Positions 44,673 to 53,620 are shown, numbered from the stretch's first letter. The stretch is DNA of 64,000 nucleotides from Anaerolineales bacterium (GCA_026928255.1 JAIXKJ010000008.1:659298-723297), one strand, 5' to 3'. The notes: generated from the letters alone by a model not told the origin. Numbers and translations: made by a program.

Positions 44673-45341
44673 ATGAAGAAACTATCTATCCTGATCGCCC
44701 TCGCGGCGTTGTTGACGGGTTGCTTGCCCGCCCAGCAAACCTCCGTCAACGTGCAAGATCAGGTCAACACGGCGGTTGCGGGAACGGCGGAAGCGAATCA
44801 ACGCATCGAGCAATCGGTGGCGGAGACGGTCTCCGCGCAAAACAACGCCGACGCGCCGCTCGCCACGCAAGCCGTCGTGGACGTGAAAAATTCCAACGCG
44901 CAAGACGCGAACACGCCGACCCCGACCGAAACGCCGACGGACGAACCCGCGCCGACAGACACCCCCGAACCGACCGCCACTGCGCTCGTAACGGCGACCT
45001 TCACCCCCAAGCCGACGCGCATCATTCCGCAATACGCTTGCTCCGTCTACAAAAAGACGCCGGTAGACAACGAAACCTTTAGTCGCGGCGGAAAATTCGA
45101 CGCGAAATTCGTCATCACCAACACCGGCTCGCACGTTTGGCCCACGGGCATTGACTTCAAATACGCCGGCGGAACGGCATTCGCCACGCAACGCATTGAA
45201 ATCCCCGTCGCCCTCGAACCCGGTCAGTCCTACGAATTTCAACTCGACGGCAAAGCCCCCGACACCGCCGGGCGCTACGTCATGAACTTCCTCGTGGACG
45301 GACCGATGTGCTCGGCGTACATCGCCATCAACGTCAAGTAG
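44673..45341 (+). CDS. Lipoprotein with NBR1-type Ig-like domain, first of two
   Basis: A 222-aa lipoprotein with lipobox LLTGC (Cys17), a helical stretch, a Thr/Pro-rich linker (about 80-117) and a C-terminal domain of the NBR1-Ig-like type (FVITNTGSHVWPTG, ALEPGQSYEF, GRYVMNFLVDG). In bacteria this domain is found on the outside of the cell and is probably an adhesive or polymer-binding module. AAGGAG precedes the start. The next gene, nine bases on, has the same domain. Confidence 0.8.
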   Translation: MKKLSILIALAALLTGCLPAQQTSVNVQDQVNTAVAGTAEANQRIEQSVAETVSAQNNADAPLATQAVVDVKNSNAQDANTPTPTETPTDEPAPTDTPEPTATALVTATFTPKPTRIIPQYACSVYKKTPVDNETFSRGGKFDAKFVITNTGSHVWPTGIDFKYAGGTAFATQRIEIPVALEPGQSYEFQLDGKAPDTAGRYVMNFLVDGPMCSAYIAINVK

Positions 45342-45350
45342 GGCGCGGAT

Positions 45351-45983
45351 ATGCACGGGCGCAACCGTAAAATCATTTCTCTGCTCGTCGGCTTGATGTG
45401 GATGTTCGCCTGCGTTCCGTCTTTTGGGACGTCCGCGCCGCCAATTCCAACCTTTGACGTAAACGCCCCATTGACCGTCATCGTCCAGACGGCGGAAGCC
45501 GCCGCCGTGCAAACGAAGCGCGCCATGCCGCCCACGCCCACGCCGACTCTGGCGACCAACACGCCCTTCCCGACGATTACGCCCTCGCCGACGGTGCTTT
45601 TCGTTTTGCCGACCGCAACGCCTCTGCCGACGGAAACGAAATTGCTGCGCTCCAACGACGACCTCGCCTGCCAAGTGCTTTCTGCCGAACCGACCGAAAC
45701 GCTGAAACCTTCGCAGAAATTCACCGCCAAGTGGACTCTCGCCAACATCGGACGTTCCGCGTGGGACGCGAACAGCGCCGACTATCTTTACATTGACGGC
45801 TACCGTTTGCACATCCAAGACGGTTATGACTTCCCCGCGAACGTTTCGCCCGGCAACACGGTGGAATTGAGAGTCGGCATGCAAGCGCCGCCTTCGCCCG
45901 GAAAATATTCCACGTTTTGGGTCATCCGCATGGGCAAGACCTATTTTTGCAAAATGCAATTAGACATTAACGTAGCGCAATAA
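45351..45983 (+). CDS. Lipoprotein with NBR1-type Ig-like domain, second of two
   Basis: A 210-aa protein with the same layout as the previous gene: signal peptide with WMFAC lipobox (Cys21), TPTPTP linker and an NBR1-Ig-like domain (KWTLANIGRSAWD, VSPGNTVELRVGM, GKYSTFWVIRMG). The gap of nine bases and a common terminator at 45991 mean the pair is one transcript. Sequence identity between the two is modest, so they may bind different partners. Confidence 0.8.
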   Translation: MHGRNRKIISLLVGLMWMFACVPSFGTSAPPIPTFDVNAPLTVIVQTAEAAAVQTKRAMPPTPTPTLATNTPFPTITPSPTVLFVLPTATPLPTETKLLRSNDDLACQVLSAEPTETLKPSQKFTAKWTLANIGRSAWDANSADYLYIDGYRLHIQDGYDFPANVSPGNTVELRVGMQAPPSPGKYSTFWVIRMGKTYFCKMQLDINVAQ

Positions 45984-45990
45984 TCAAGAT

Positions 45991-46020
45991 AAAAGACCCC
46001 TTGCAAAAGGGGTCTTTTTG
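45991..46020 (+). terminator. Intrinsic terminator after the NBR1-Ig lipoprotein pair
   Basis: AAAAGACCCCTT (45991-46002) pairs with AAGGGGTCTTTT (46007-46018) around a four-base loop and ends in a T run. Confidence 0.9.
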
Positions 46021-46049
46021 TAATCATGCCGCAGAGCATTGAGGGAATT

Positions 46050-46613
46050 TTATTTGCGCTGTTTGTTAAAGATAAATTTCCACAATGCGTAGATCATGCT
46101 TAAAATAAGCGTTACAAAGAATACCGAAGACAAAACGCTTTTTGCAACCGTCGTAAAACTGGCGGCGGCGACAAGATTCGGACTAATTTTCGGGTATGCC
46201 TTAATCATCAAAATAACGAGAATATTTTCCGCGTAGTCAAATAAACCGGCGAAGACGGGCAGATAGAGGGCGTAATAAATTTTTGATTCTGGCGCGAAAA
46301 TCTTTTTCAGCGTCCACGCGAATAACGCGGAGTAAAAGAGAATAAACAAGCCAGGGTAAATAAAATCCAGAGGCAGTTGTAAAAACAGATATAAATTTCG
46401 ACCGTCCGCTCCGATGGCGGTTAGAAAAGATTCTGCGTACTCGCTCGTATAGCCAGACGGGGAAACGTCAAATAACTTCATGTCTGGCGCGGCGGCTGTT
46501 ACTTTTGGAATTGAATAGAAGAGAATGGTCAGGTAAACAGCCATTGTGATTAAAAATAAAAAGATTAAATTTTTGCCGGTCGAATAGCGTTGAATTTTTT
46601 TGATTAGATTCAT
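46050..46613 (-). CDS. Four-TM membrane protein of unknown function
   Basis: A 187-aa integral membrane protein: a membrane segment at about 15-37, an external loop of about 45 residues, then three more segments (about 80-104, 113-136, 150-178) and a Lys-rich tail. It is more AT-rich than its neighbours. The start follows AAAGGGACAAG. No family is recognised. The topology (one long first loop, then a compact bundle) recalls small permease-like or DUF-type proteins of Bacteroidota and Chloroflexota. Confidence 0.7.
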   Translation of the reverse strand: MNLIKKIQRYSTGKNLIFLFLITMAVYLTILFYSIPKVTAAAPDMKLFDVSPSGYTSEYAESFLTAIGADGRNLYLFLQLPLDFIYPGLFILFYSALFAWTLKKIFAPESKIYYALYLPVFAGLFDYAENILVILMIKAYPKISPNLVAAASFTTVAKSVLSSVFFVTLILSMIYALWKFIFNKQRK

Positions 46614-46632
46614 CTTGTCCCTTTGTTAAAAA

Positions 46633-46675
46633 TTGGCTTCTTGTATGATCGTCGTTTGATTATACAAGAAGCCAA
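46633..46675 (-). terminator. 14-bp-stem hairpin doubling as terminator and promoter site
   Basis: TTGGCTTCTTGTAT (46633-46646) and ATACAAGAAGCCAA (46662-46675) are exact inverted copies around a 15-base loop. Read on the minus strand a T run follows, so it can terminate the upstream gene; a TATAAT formed at 46659-46664 could start the downstream gene. Confidence 0.6.
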
Positions 46676-46700
46676 ACGTATTTTGGCGCGGACAAATAAA

Positions 46701-47075
46701 TTAGTCGCGTTTTTTCAACTCGTCGCGGAAGATGGCGCTCATCACTACGCTGACGACGCTCATCACCAAACTGCCCAGCAGCGCCGACCAGAACCCGTCC
46801 ACATAAAAGGGAATGTCCAACGCTTGCCCGACGGAACTGGCGAGCATTAACATCAGCGTGTTGACGACGACCGTGAACAAGCCCAGCGTGAGGATAATTA
46901 GCGGGCAGGTGAGAAACTTCAACAGCGGACGAACCAGCGCGTTGAGCAAGCCGACGATGAGGGCGAGGATGAGAATCCCAACCCAATCGCCTGAGTAGAT
47001 AATCCCAGGAACTAACCAAACGGCGGCGAACAGCGCCGCGGCGTTAATCATCCAACGGATAATAAATTTTGTCAT
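46701..47075 (-). CDS. Phage-holin-family / YvlD-type four-TM membrane protein
   Basis: A 124-aa protein with four membrane segments and the conserved loop LLNALVRPLLKFLTCPLIILTLG, the hallmark of the YvlD family that databases label phage holin family protein (4TM). These are chromosomal stress- or envelope-associated genes, not phage lysis genes; there is no phage context here. The start follows AAAGGAG. Confidence 0.85.
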   Translation of the reverse strand: MTKFIIRWMINAAALFAAVWLVPGIIYSGDWVGILILALIVGLLNALVRPLLKFLTCPLIILTLGLFTVVVNTLMLMLASSVGQALDIPFYVDGFWSALLGSLVMSVVSVVMSAIFRDELKKRD

Positions 47076-47109
47076 TTCGACTCCTTTGGTTAAATCTACG
47101 CAAAACGAA

Positions 47110-48084
47110 TTAAGAAGTTGCTCGCATCCAAATCAGCGTGCGTTGCGGACGGAAGCCCGCGTCTTCGATTGCGCCGTCGAATAAATCGGCGGGGAATTCG
47201 AGCGAAAGCGAAGGAACTTCTCGCGCCAAGTCGCGCCGCGCTTGCAGCAGAGTCGCCGTCAGCGCTTGAGGGTCGCAATCGGGGAGGGGAGCGGCGAAGA
47301 GACTGCGACCGCGCTCGGTGGGAATCCACGACAGCGCGGCGAGGAAATTTCCGCCGCGAAGCGCCGCCCATTGACGGACGTCTTCGCCGAGAAGTTTGGA
47401 ATGCAGTTCGTTTAATAAACCAGGTTTGAGCATGGAAAAATTCCAGTTGACGTACCATTGAAATTCGTCGGGGTAGAAGCGGGCGAGCGCCTTCTGTTGC
47501 GCTTCCCAAAATCGCGCCGAGCGCGCGCCGACGCGAAGGTCGGTTTGAAAAGGCGGCGCGTCTAAATGGGCGTAAGCGTGCCACGAAGTGCGGCGGGCGC
47601 GTTCTTCAAATCCCAACGTTTGATAAAGATGAATCGCTTCGACGTTATCGGCGCGGACGTGCAGCCAAACGTCGTCCGCTTTTTTTTCGCGGGCGTGTCG
47701 CATAGCGCGGACGGTTAACGCGCGCGCGATTCCGCGCCGACGATATTCGGGCAACACGGCAACGTTGGCGATTAAATAAATGCGGCGTTTTTTGTCGCGG
47801 AACGGCACGAGGCTGACGTTGCCGATGACTCGCGAATCTTCTTCCCAAACGTAGCCGGTCAGCGGCATGGACGTCGTTTCCGCCACGCGGTTCGCCCATT
47901 TGACGAACGAGTTTTCGCTGCCGGTGCGGCGCATATCGCGCACGTATTGCCGACCGTCGCTGTCCATCGTGGACGAAAAACAGCGTTCGATTAAATCCGC
48001 GATGGCAGGCAGATCGCGCAGCACATTCAGCGGACGCAAAGAAAGCGAACTTTCCGTCTGCGTCAAAAGACGAGTGGAAACCAT
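47110..48084 (-). CDS. GNAT-family acetyltransferase
   Basis: A 324-aa protein whose N-terminal half is a complete GNAT domain: the acetyl-CoA loop is YRRRGIARALTVRAM and the LYQTLGFEE end motif follows. The C-terminal half (about 165-324) looks like a second, degenerate GNAT lobe. The ATG at 48084 is chosen because TATAAT on this strand ends exactly six bases before it; a longer frame to 48138 overlaps the promoter. The acceptor is unknown. Confidence 0.82.
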   Translation of the reverse strand: MVSTRLLTQTESSLSLRPLNVLRDLPAIADLIERCFSSTMDSDGRQYVRDMRRTGSENSFVKWANRVAETTSMPLTGYVWEEDSRVIGNVSLVPFRDKKRRIYLIANVAVLPEYRRRGIARALTVRAMRHAREKKADDVWLHVRADNVEAIHLYQTLGFEERARRTSWHAYAHLDAPPFQTDLRVGARSARFWEAQQKALARFYPDEFQWYVNWNFSMLKPGLLNELHSKLLGEDVRQWAALRGGNFLAALSWIPTERGRSLFAAPLPDCDPQALTATLLQARRDLAREVPSLSLEFPADLFDGAIEDAGFRPQRTLIWMRATS

Positions 48085-48090
48085 GGATAA

Positions 48091-48159
48091 ATTATATCCC
48101 TTTGCCTCGATCCAATCGCCTAATTCCCTAATCTCCAACTTCCCAATTTACAATATACT
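48091..48159. promoter_or_regulatory. Divergent leaderless promoters for the GNAT gene and the dead PBP
   Basis: Minus-strand TATAAT at 48091-48096 lies six bases from ATG 48084; plus-strand TATACT at 48154-48159 lies six bases from ATG 48166. Neither gene has a Shine-Dalgarno. The two boxes are 57 bases apart, so they do not overlap as at 26666-26691. Confidence 0.7.
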
Positions 48160-48165
48160 ATTCCC

Positions 48166-50604
48166 ATGACTTCTACTTTGCCCATCTTGCGCGCGCGGCG
48201 CGAACGCCGATTGGCGAAACAAAAACGAAACGACAATCGCTCTCGCGGCGCGGCATTAAGCGTCGGGTTGATTGTTTCGATGGCGCTCGGCGCGGCGCTG
48301 CTCCTCGCCGCCTTCGCCTACGCCGACGTCGTCCGCGATTTGCCCTCGACGGAGATTCTGCCGCTCCTGCTCGACCCGCCAAACGGCGCGCTCTTGCAGC
48401 CGACTCGCGTTTACGACCGCAGCGGAACGCATTTGCTAAAAACCTTCGCGCCCGACGAAACCCCGCGCCGTTACATTTCCGTCGGCGAAATCAACGCGCA
48501 AACGCTCGCCGCTTTTTCCGCCGTTTCAGAATCTGACCTCGCCCTCGCCCAAAAATTAATCGCCGATTTGATTCTGTATAACGAAGCGCCCAGCCTCAAA
48601 CGCGACCTGCGCCAACGTCTGCTGGCGCTGCAAATCCTCTCGCAATTTGGGCGCGAAAAAATCGTCGAGTGGACTCTCAACAGCGCCGACTTCGGAACCG
48701 ACGCCTACGGCATTGACTCCGCCGCCCGACTTTACTTCGGCAAACCCGCCGCCGAACTAAACCTTAACGAATCCGCTATGCTCGCCGCAACCAGCGAAAG
48801 CCCGGCGCTTAATCCGTTTAGCGCGCCGCAAACGGTCTTGGAACGTTCGCGCGAAATTTTGGAAATCATGCGTCAACGCCGATTAGTCTCCGCCGCAGAA
48901 ATTGATTTGGCGCGGACGGCGACTCCCGCCGTTCAGCCCGCGCCGCAGACTCCGCCCGAAGCGGCTCCCGCTTTTTTGAACCTCGTCCTCGCCCAAGCCG
49001 AGTCGCAAATTCCGCGCGCGCGTTTGTTGCGCGGCGGCATGACGATCATCTCTACGCTTGATTACGACTTGCAACAAAGCGCCCTTTGCTTGACGGAACT
49101 CTACGCGGCGCGGCTGGCGGTTTTGCCTTATGAGAGTTGCCCCGCGTCGTCGGCGCTTCCGTCTTTGCCGCCGCATTCTGCCTACGCCGATTCGTCCGTC
49201 AGCGCCGTCGTCCTCGACCCGACGACCGGTCAAATTTTGGCGTTGGTCGGCGAAACAAATCGAGGCGCAGAAACGCCTTTGCTCGGCGCGCACCCTGCGG
49301 GGTCCGCGTATGATGCGTTCGCTTACCTCGCCGCCTTCGCGCGCGGATTTAGCCCCGCCTCGCTGACTTGGGACATCCCGTCGAGTCAAGAAAATCCAAA
49401 TTTTGACTCAACCTATCGCGGCGCGATGCGTTTGCGAATCGCGCTGGCGAACGACATTCAAGTTCCGTTGCTCACCTTAAAAAATCAAGTCGGCGCGGAG
49501 AACGTCGCCAAAGTTGCCGCCTCCTTTGGCTTGAACGTCAACGCCGACGCTTCCATGCTCGACCTCGCCAGCGCCTACGGAGTCTTCGCCGCGCAGGGCG
49601 TCCGCTTTGGGCAAATAGTTGACGAGAAACTTGCGCCGTCGGCGTTGCTGCGCGTGGAAGACGCAGACCATAATCCGCTGATGGATTGGTCGCTGCCCAA
49701 AGCGCAGACGGTGGTTACGCCCGCCATGTCTTATTTGACGACCGACGTGTTAAGCGACGAAGCGGCGCGTCGGTTGACTTGGGGCAGACAAAACGTTTTG
49801 GAAATCGGCAGACCCGTCGGCGTGAAGCCCGCGCAAACGGCGGACGGAAAAAACGCCTGGACGATTGGGTACACGCCGTATCTTTCCGTCGTCGTGTGGA
49901 GCGGCGTTCGCGGCGAAGACGACGCGCTGACGCCGCGTTTCCCCGCCGCGCTGTGGAGCGGAATTATGCAAGTCGCTTCGCAGAAATATCCGTCCAGCGG
50001 GTGGGCGTTGCCGCCCGGCCTGACGCCGATTACCGTTTGCGACCCTTCGGGCATGTTGCCGACCCGCGAATGCCCAAACTTGGTCGGCGAAATTTTCCTC
50101 AACGGCAGCGAGCCGACTCAAGCGGATAATTTGTTCCGCGAGTTTTACGTCAACCGCGAGACGGGTTTGCTCGCTACCGTTTTCACGCCGCCCGAACTGG
50201 CGGAAAGGCGCGTTTATATGCTCTTCCCCGACGAGGCGCGAGCGTGGGCGCAAAGCGCAGACTTGCCTCTGCCGCCCTCTTCTTATGACGCGATTCAAGC
50301 GCCGCCTATTAATCCGTATGTCAACATCAGCGCGCCCGCGCTTTTTGCCGAAGTCAGCGGCAAGGTTCTCATTCTCGGCGCGGCGACGGGCGACGATTTT
50401 TCCTATTACCGCGTGCAAATCGGCAAGGGGATTAACCCGCAAGAGTGGATTCAACTCGGAGAAGATCGCTACGAGCCGGTCAACGGCGGCTTGCTCGCCG
50501 AATGGGACACGACCAATTTGAGCGGACTCTACGCCGTGCAGTTAACTGTCGTCCGCGCCGACCAAAAGGCGGAGACAGCGATTATTCAAGTAACGGTGAA
50601 GTGA
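48166..50604 (+). CDS. Class A PBP-like pseudoenzyme lacking catalytic motifs
   Basis: An 812-aa relative of the PBP at 778 with the same order: one membrane segment (about 28-52), GT51-like region, transpeptidase-like region and an Ig-like C-terminus. The GT region lacks the EDxxF glutamate and the STITQQ segment, and LNEIYYG has become LNSADFG. In the transpeptidase region SxxK reads SAYD (Ser380 kept, Lys replaced by Asp383), SFN reads DIQ and KTGTT reads KPAQT. The frame is fully open and the C-terminus well kept, so it is probably a non-catalytic partner or ligand-binding protein, not a decaying gene. Confidence 0.85.
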   Translation: MTSTLPILRARRERRLAKQKRNDNRSRGAALSVGLIVSMALGAALLLAAFAYADVVRDLPSTEILPLLLDPPNGALLQPTRVYDRSGTHLLKTFAPDETPRRYISVGEINAQTLAAFSAVSESDLALAQKLIADLILYNEAPSLKRDLRQRLLALQILSQFGREKIVEWTLNSADFGTDAYGIDSAARLYFGKPAAELNLNESAMLAATSESPALNPFSAPQTVLERSREILEIMRQRRLVSAAEIDLARTATPAVQPAPQTPPEAAPAFLNLVLAQAESQIPRARLLRGGMTIISTLDYDLQQSALCLTELYAARLAVLPYESCPASSALPSLPPHSAYADSSVSAVVLDPTTGQILALVGETNRGAETPLLGAHPAGSAYDAFAYLAAFARGFSPASLTWDIPSSQENPNFDSTYRGAMRLRIALANDIQVPLLTLKNQVGAENVAKVAASFGLNVNADASMLDLASAYGVFAAQGVRFGQIVDEKLAPSALLRVEDADHNPLMDWSLPKAQTVVTPAMSYLTTDVLSDEAARRLTWGRQNVLEIGRPVGVKPAQTADGKNAWTIGYTPYLSVVVWSGVRGEDDALTPRFPAALWSGIMQVASQKYPSSGWALPPGLTPITVCDPSGMLPTRECPNLVGEIFLNGSEPTQADNLFREFYVNRETGLLATVFTPPELAERRVYMLFPDEARAWAQSADLPLPPSSYDAIQAPPINPYVNISAPALFAEVSGKVLILGAATGDDFSYYRVQIGKGINPQEWIQLGEDRYEPVNGGLLAEWDTTNLSGLYAVQLTVVRADQKAETAIIQVTVK

Positions 50605-50641
50605 AAGAACGTTCTCGTTATGAGCGCTACCAAGAATCTAT

Positions 50642-50673
50642 AAAAAACGAGCCGTTTCGCGGCTCGTTTTTTA
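50642..50673. terminator. Bidirectional terminator between the PBP-like gene and pepF
   Basis: AAAAAACGAGCC (50642-50653) and GGCTCGTTTTTT (50661-50672) form a perfect 12-bp stem with a seven-base loop, with A and T runs serving both strands. Confidence 0.9.
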
Positions 50674-50674
50674 T

Positions 50675-52495
50675 CTAATTTTTCTTCTTGCGTCCTTTTT
50701 CCTTCGTCGCCTTTGCTTTTGGCTTCTTTGCAACCGGCAGCGCTTCCAATTCGTCCACCAGTTGACTTAACATGTCAAATCCGCCTTGCCAAAATTTCGC
50801 GTCGCGGATGTCGAAACCCGCTTCGCGCAGAATCTTTTCGGGCGCTTCCGAACCGCCAGCGGCGAGGATTTTGAAATACTTCGCCTTAAACGGTTCGCCT
50901 TCTTCTTTGAATTGACGGTACAACGCCAACACCAGCAATTGCCCAAAAGCGTAAGCGTAAACGTAAAACGGCGATTGATAAATATGCGGAATGGTTACCC
51001 ACTCCCATTTGAATTCGTCGCTTGTGTTGAGCGCGTCGCCGAATTGTTCGTTAAGGTTGGCGAGGTAGGCGGCGCATAAGTCGTCCACCGAAGCGTTCTT
51101 TTGCACCATCTCGTGCGCTTGCTTTTCAAAAATGGCGAAGAAGGCTTGGCGCATAATTGTCGCGTAAGAATCGTCCATCTGTTTGAAGAGAATGTCGCGG
51201 CGCACCGCTTCGTCTTTTTCTTCCGAAAGCAGTTTGTCAATCAAGACCATTTCCGCAAACGTGGACGCGGTCTCCGCCAGCGGCAGGGAGGGGAAGAACG
51301 TGAAGACGCTGTGTTTTTCCGCCAGCATAGAATGAATGGCGTGGCCGAGTTCGTGCGCCAGCGTCGCCACCTCGCGGCTGCTGCCTTGATAATTGACCAT
51401 CACATACGGCGTCTCTTCGGGTTCGTAACCCCAGCAAAACGCGCCGCCGCGCTTGCCCTTGCGAATTTCGCTGTCAATGCGCTTTTCGTCAAAGACGCGC
51501 TTTGCCAGTTGCGCCGTTTGCGGCGAAAAACTTTCAAAGGCGGAAAACACCATTTCGACGGCGGCGTTCCAATCGTAATTTTTCTTGGATGCGGAAAGCG
51601 GCGCGTAAATGTCGTAGCGACGCATTTTCTTTAATCCTAAATGTTTGGCTTTAACTTTGAAATAACGCTGAAACACGCCGACGTTTTTGCGCGCCGTGTC
51701 GAGCAACACGTCCACCGCTTCGTCGGGGATGTCGTTGCTCAAATTGCGCGAAGCGATGGCGCTTTTGAACTTCCGCAAGCCGACGTTTTCGCTGTGCCAA
51801 TCGCGCAAAATGGTTTGATAAATTTGCCCCAAAATAGGGCCGTCCGCCGCGTACACCTTAAACTGCGATTGATAACTCGCGGCGCGGACTTTCGCTTCGG
51901 GGTTGTGGCGATAGGCGGTCAACTCGGCGAGAGTCATTTCCTTTTCCTTCGCGTCGACTTTGATCTTAAACGAGTAGCGATTCGTGATCGAGTCGTATAA
52001 ATTGCCGAGCGCGCTCGCGCCGTTGACGTTCTTCAAGTTGACGATTTTTTCTTCCGCTTCGCTTAAGGTGTGCGGTTTGAAATTCCGCATGGACTCAAGA
52101 TAATAGCGATAATCGCCCGAAGCGTCCAACAAACGCTTGGCGTTTTCGTCGTCCAAATCTTTCCACCACAGGCTGAAGAACAACGTCCGATTTTGAATTT
52201 CGGCGAAGAACTGCTGAACGCGCGCGTTCAACGCCTGCGCTTTTTGATCTTGCGTATCCGCCGCAAAAGACAAACCCGCGAAGGCGAACAACTTGCCCGC
52301 GACGCGCGTCGCCGCTTCTTCGACTTTGAGGATTTCTAAAAACTGCTCGGCGGAAATCTCCGCCGACAACTTCTCGCGCGCCCCTTCGAGAGTCGCCGTC
52401 TGCTCTTCGATCATGTCAAACGCCGACTCAAGGTCTGGGCTGTCGTAGCCCGCGTAAAGTTGCGAAAGGTCCCAACCGGAAAGTTTGTATGTCAT
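50675..52495 (-). CDS. pepF: Oligoendopeptidase F (M3 metallopeptidase)
   Basis: A 606-aa cytoplasmic zinc peptidase that degrades short peptides. The zinc motif is HELGH in ATLAHELGHAIHS, followed by the third ligand region ETASTFAEM. The PepF N-terminal helical domain is complete. The C-terminus has a Lys-rich tail (KPKAKATKEKGRKKKN), also seen in the gyrA product here. The start follows AAGGAGCAGCG. Confidence 0.95.
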   Translation of the reverse strand: MTYKLSGWDLSQLYAGYDSPDLESAFDMIEEQTATLEGAREKLSAEISAEQFLEILKVEEAATRVAGKLFAFAGLSFAADTQDQKAQALNARVQQFFAEIQNRTLFFSLWWKDLDDENAKRLLDASGDYRYYLESMRNFKPHTLSEAEEKIVNLKNVNGASALGNLYDSITNRYSFKIKVDAKEKEMTLAELTAYRHNPEAKVRAASYQSQFKVYAADGPILGQIYQTILRDWHSENVGLRKFKSAIASRNLSNDIPDEAVDVLLDTARKNVGVFQRYFKVKAKHLGLKKMRRYDIYAPLSASKKNYDWNAAVEMVFSAFESFSPQTAQLAKRVFDEKRIDSEIRKGKRGGAFCWGYEPEETPYVMVNYQGSSREVATLAHELGHAIHSMLAEKHSVFTFFPSLPLAETASTFAEMVLIDKLLSEEKDEAVRRDILFKQMDDSYATIMRQAFFAIFEKQAHEMVQKNASVDDLCAAYLANLNEQFGDALNTSDEFKWEWVTIPHIYQSPFYVYAYAFGQLLVLALYRQFKEEGEPFKAKYFKILAAGGSEAPEKILREAGFDIRDAKFWQGGFDMLSQLVDELEALPVAKKPKAKATKEKGRKKKN

Positions 52496-52515
52496 CGCTG
52501 CTCCTTAAGTTAATT

Positions 52516-52554
52516 CTGTCATTTCAAAGGAGCGTTAGCGGCTCGAAATGACAG
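52516..52554. repeat. CTGTCATTTC palindrome
   Basis: CTGTCATTTC (52516-52525) and GAAATGACAG (52545-52554) are exact inverted copies, with an inner GAGC ... GCTC pair. It lies between pepF and ychF and resembles the fragment at 43153-43181. Confidence 0.65.
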
Positions 52555-52560
52555 TAAGAT

Positions 52561-53619
52561 TTATAAACTGGATCGAACGTGCATAATGTCGCCCTCTTGG
52601 ACGATATATTCTTTTCCTTCAAGCCGAAATTTGCCTTTTGCCTTCGCTTCGTTAATGGAGCCGAGTTCGATTAAATCCGCATATGCCACCACTTCTGCGC
52701 GGACGAATCCGCGCGAGAGGTCGGTGTGAATTTCGCCCGCCGCTTCTTGCGCCGTCGCGCCGCGCCGCGTTACCCAAGCGCGAACTTCGTCCTCGCCGAC
52801 GGTGAAGAACGTCAACTCGCGCAGCAACTCGTAAGAGAGATTGATCATGCGGTTGAGGCTTAACTCTTGGATGCCGTATTCTTCCATAAACATCGCCGCG
52901 TCTTCGTCGGGAAGTTGAACGATGTCCATTTCGAGTTTGCCCATCAACGCCGCGCTGGGATGGTCGAGATTCGCCTCTGGCGCGGATTGCCCCTCGCCTA
53001 AATTGAAAACCGTCAGCAGGCGTTTGCGAGTCAGCAAGCCGAAACTGGCGAGTTCTTTTTCCTCTTCGGCGTTGAGTTCCAAATCGCGCAAAGGTTGATT
53101 GGCAGAAAGCGTCCGATACAATTTTTCAAACAACTCGGTTTGACGCGCGTTGAGCGTTTTGTCCGTGCCGCCTTTTTTGCGCTCTTCGGTTAAACGCTCC
53201 AACTTGCGCTCGACGACGATTAAATCGTTCAACAATAATTCGCCGCTCATCGCTTCCGCGTCGCGCAGCGGATTCACGCTGCCGTTGGGGTGGGCGACGT
53301 TGTCGTTGTCAAAGGCGCGGACGACGAGAATCAGCGCGTCCATTTGGTTGAGCAAATTTAACAATTGACCGGAAATGCCGCTTTTTGCCGAGCCGCTGTC
53401 CAGCCCGGCAATGTCGGCGTAGGCGATTTTGGCGTAGACCGTCTTGCGCGGGTTGAACATCTTTGAGAGCAAATCCACGCGCGGGTCGGGCACGTCCACG
53501 ACGGCTTGATGAACCTCGAAGCGTCCGGCAGAGGCGTTGGTCGGGGCGTTGCCGCGAGTCAGCGCGTTGAAAATGGTGGTTTTTCCAGATTGTGGCAGTC
53601 CAATAATTCCTAGTTTCAT
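52561..53619 (-). CDS. ychF: Redox-responsive ATPase YchF (Obg-like, OLA1)
   Basis: A 352-aa Obg-family P-loop protein. The Walker A is GLPQSGKTT, followed by the SAGRFEVHQ switch region and DIAGL (G3). Typical YchF has NKxD replaced; here the corresponding region is VFNLGE, consistent with ATP rather than GTP preference. The C-terminal TGS-like end (GKEYIVQEGDIMHVRS) is present. The start at 53619 follows AAGG; a longer frame upstream overlaps the tRNA gene and is spurious. Confidence 0.92.
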   Translation of the reverse strand: MKLGIIGLPQSGKTTIFNALTRGNAPTNASAGRFEVHQAVVDVPDPRVDLLSKMFNPRKTVYAKIAYADIAGLDSGSAKSGISGQLLNLLNQMDALILVVRAFDNDNVAHPNGSVNPLRDAEAMSGELLLNDLIVVERKLERLTEERKKGGTDKTLNARQTELFEKLYRTLSANQPLRDLELNAEEEKELASFGLLTRKRLLTVFNLGEGQSAPEANLDHPSAALMGKLEMDIVQLPDEDAAMFMEEYGIQELSLNRMINLSYELLRELTFFTVGEDEVRAWVTRRGATAQEAAGEIHTDLSRGFVRAEVVAYADLIELGSINEAKAKGKFRLEGKEYIVQEGDIMHVRSSL

Positions 53620-53620
53620 C

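Noticed and set aside
46701..47075. Prophage holin
   Set aside because: The YvlD-type four-TM family is labelled holin in databases, but no lysin, capsid or integrase gene is near.
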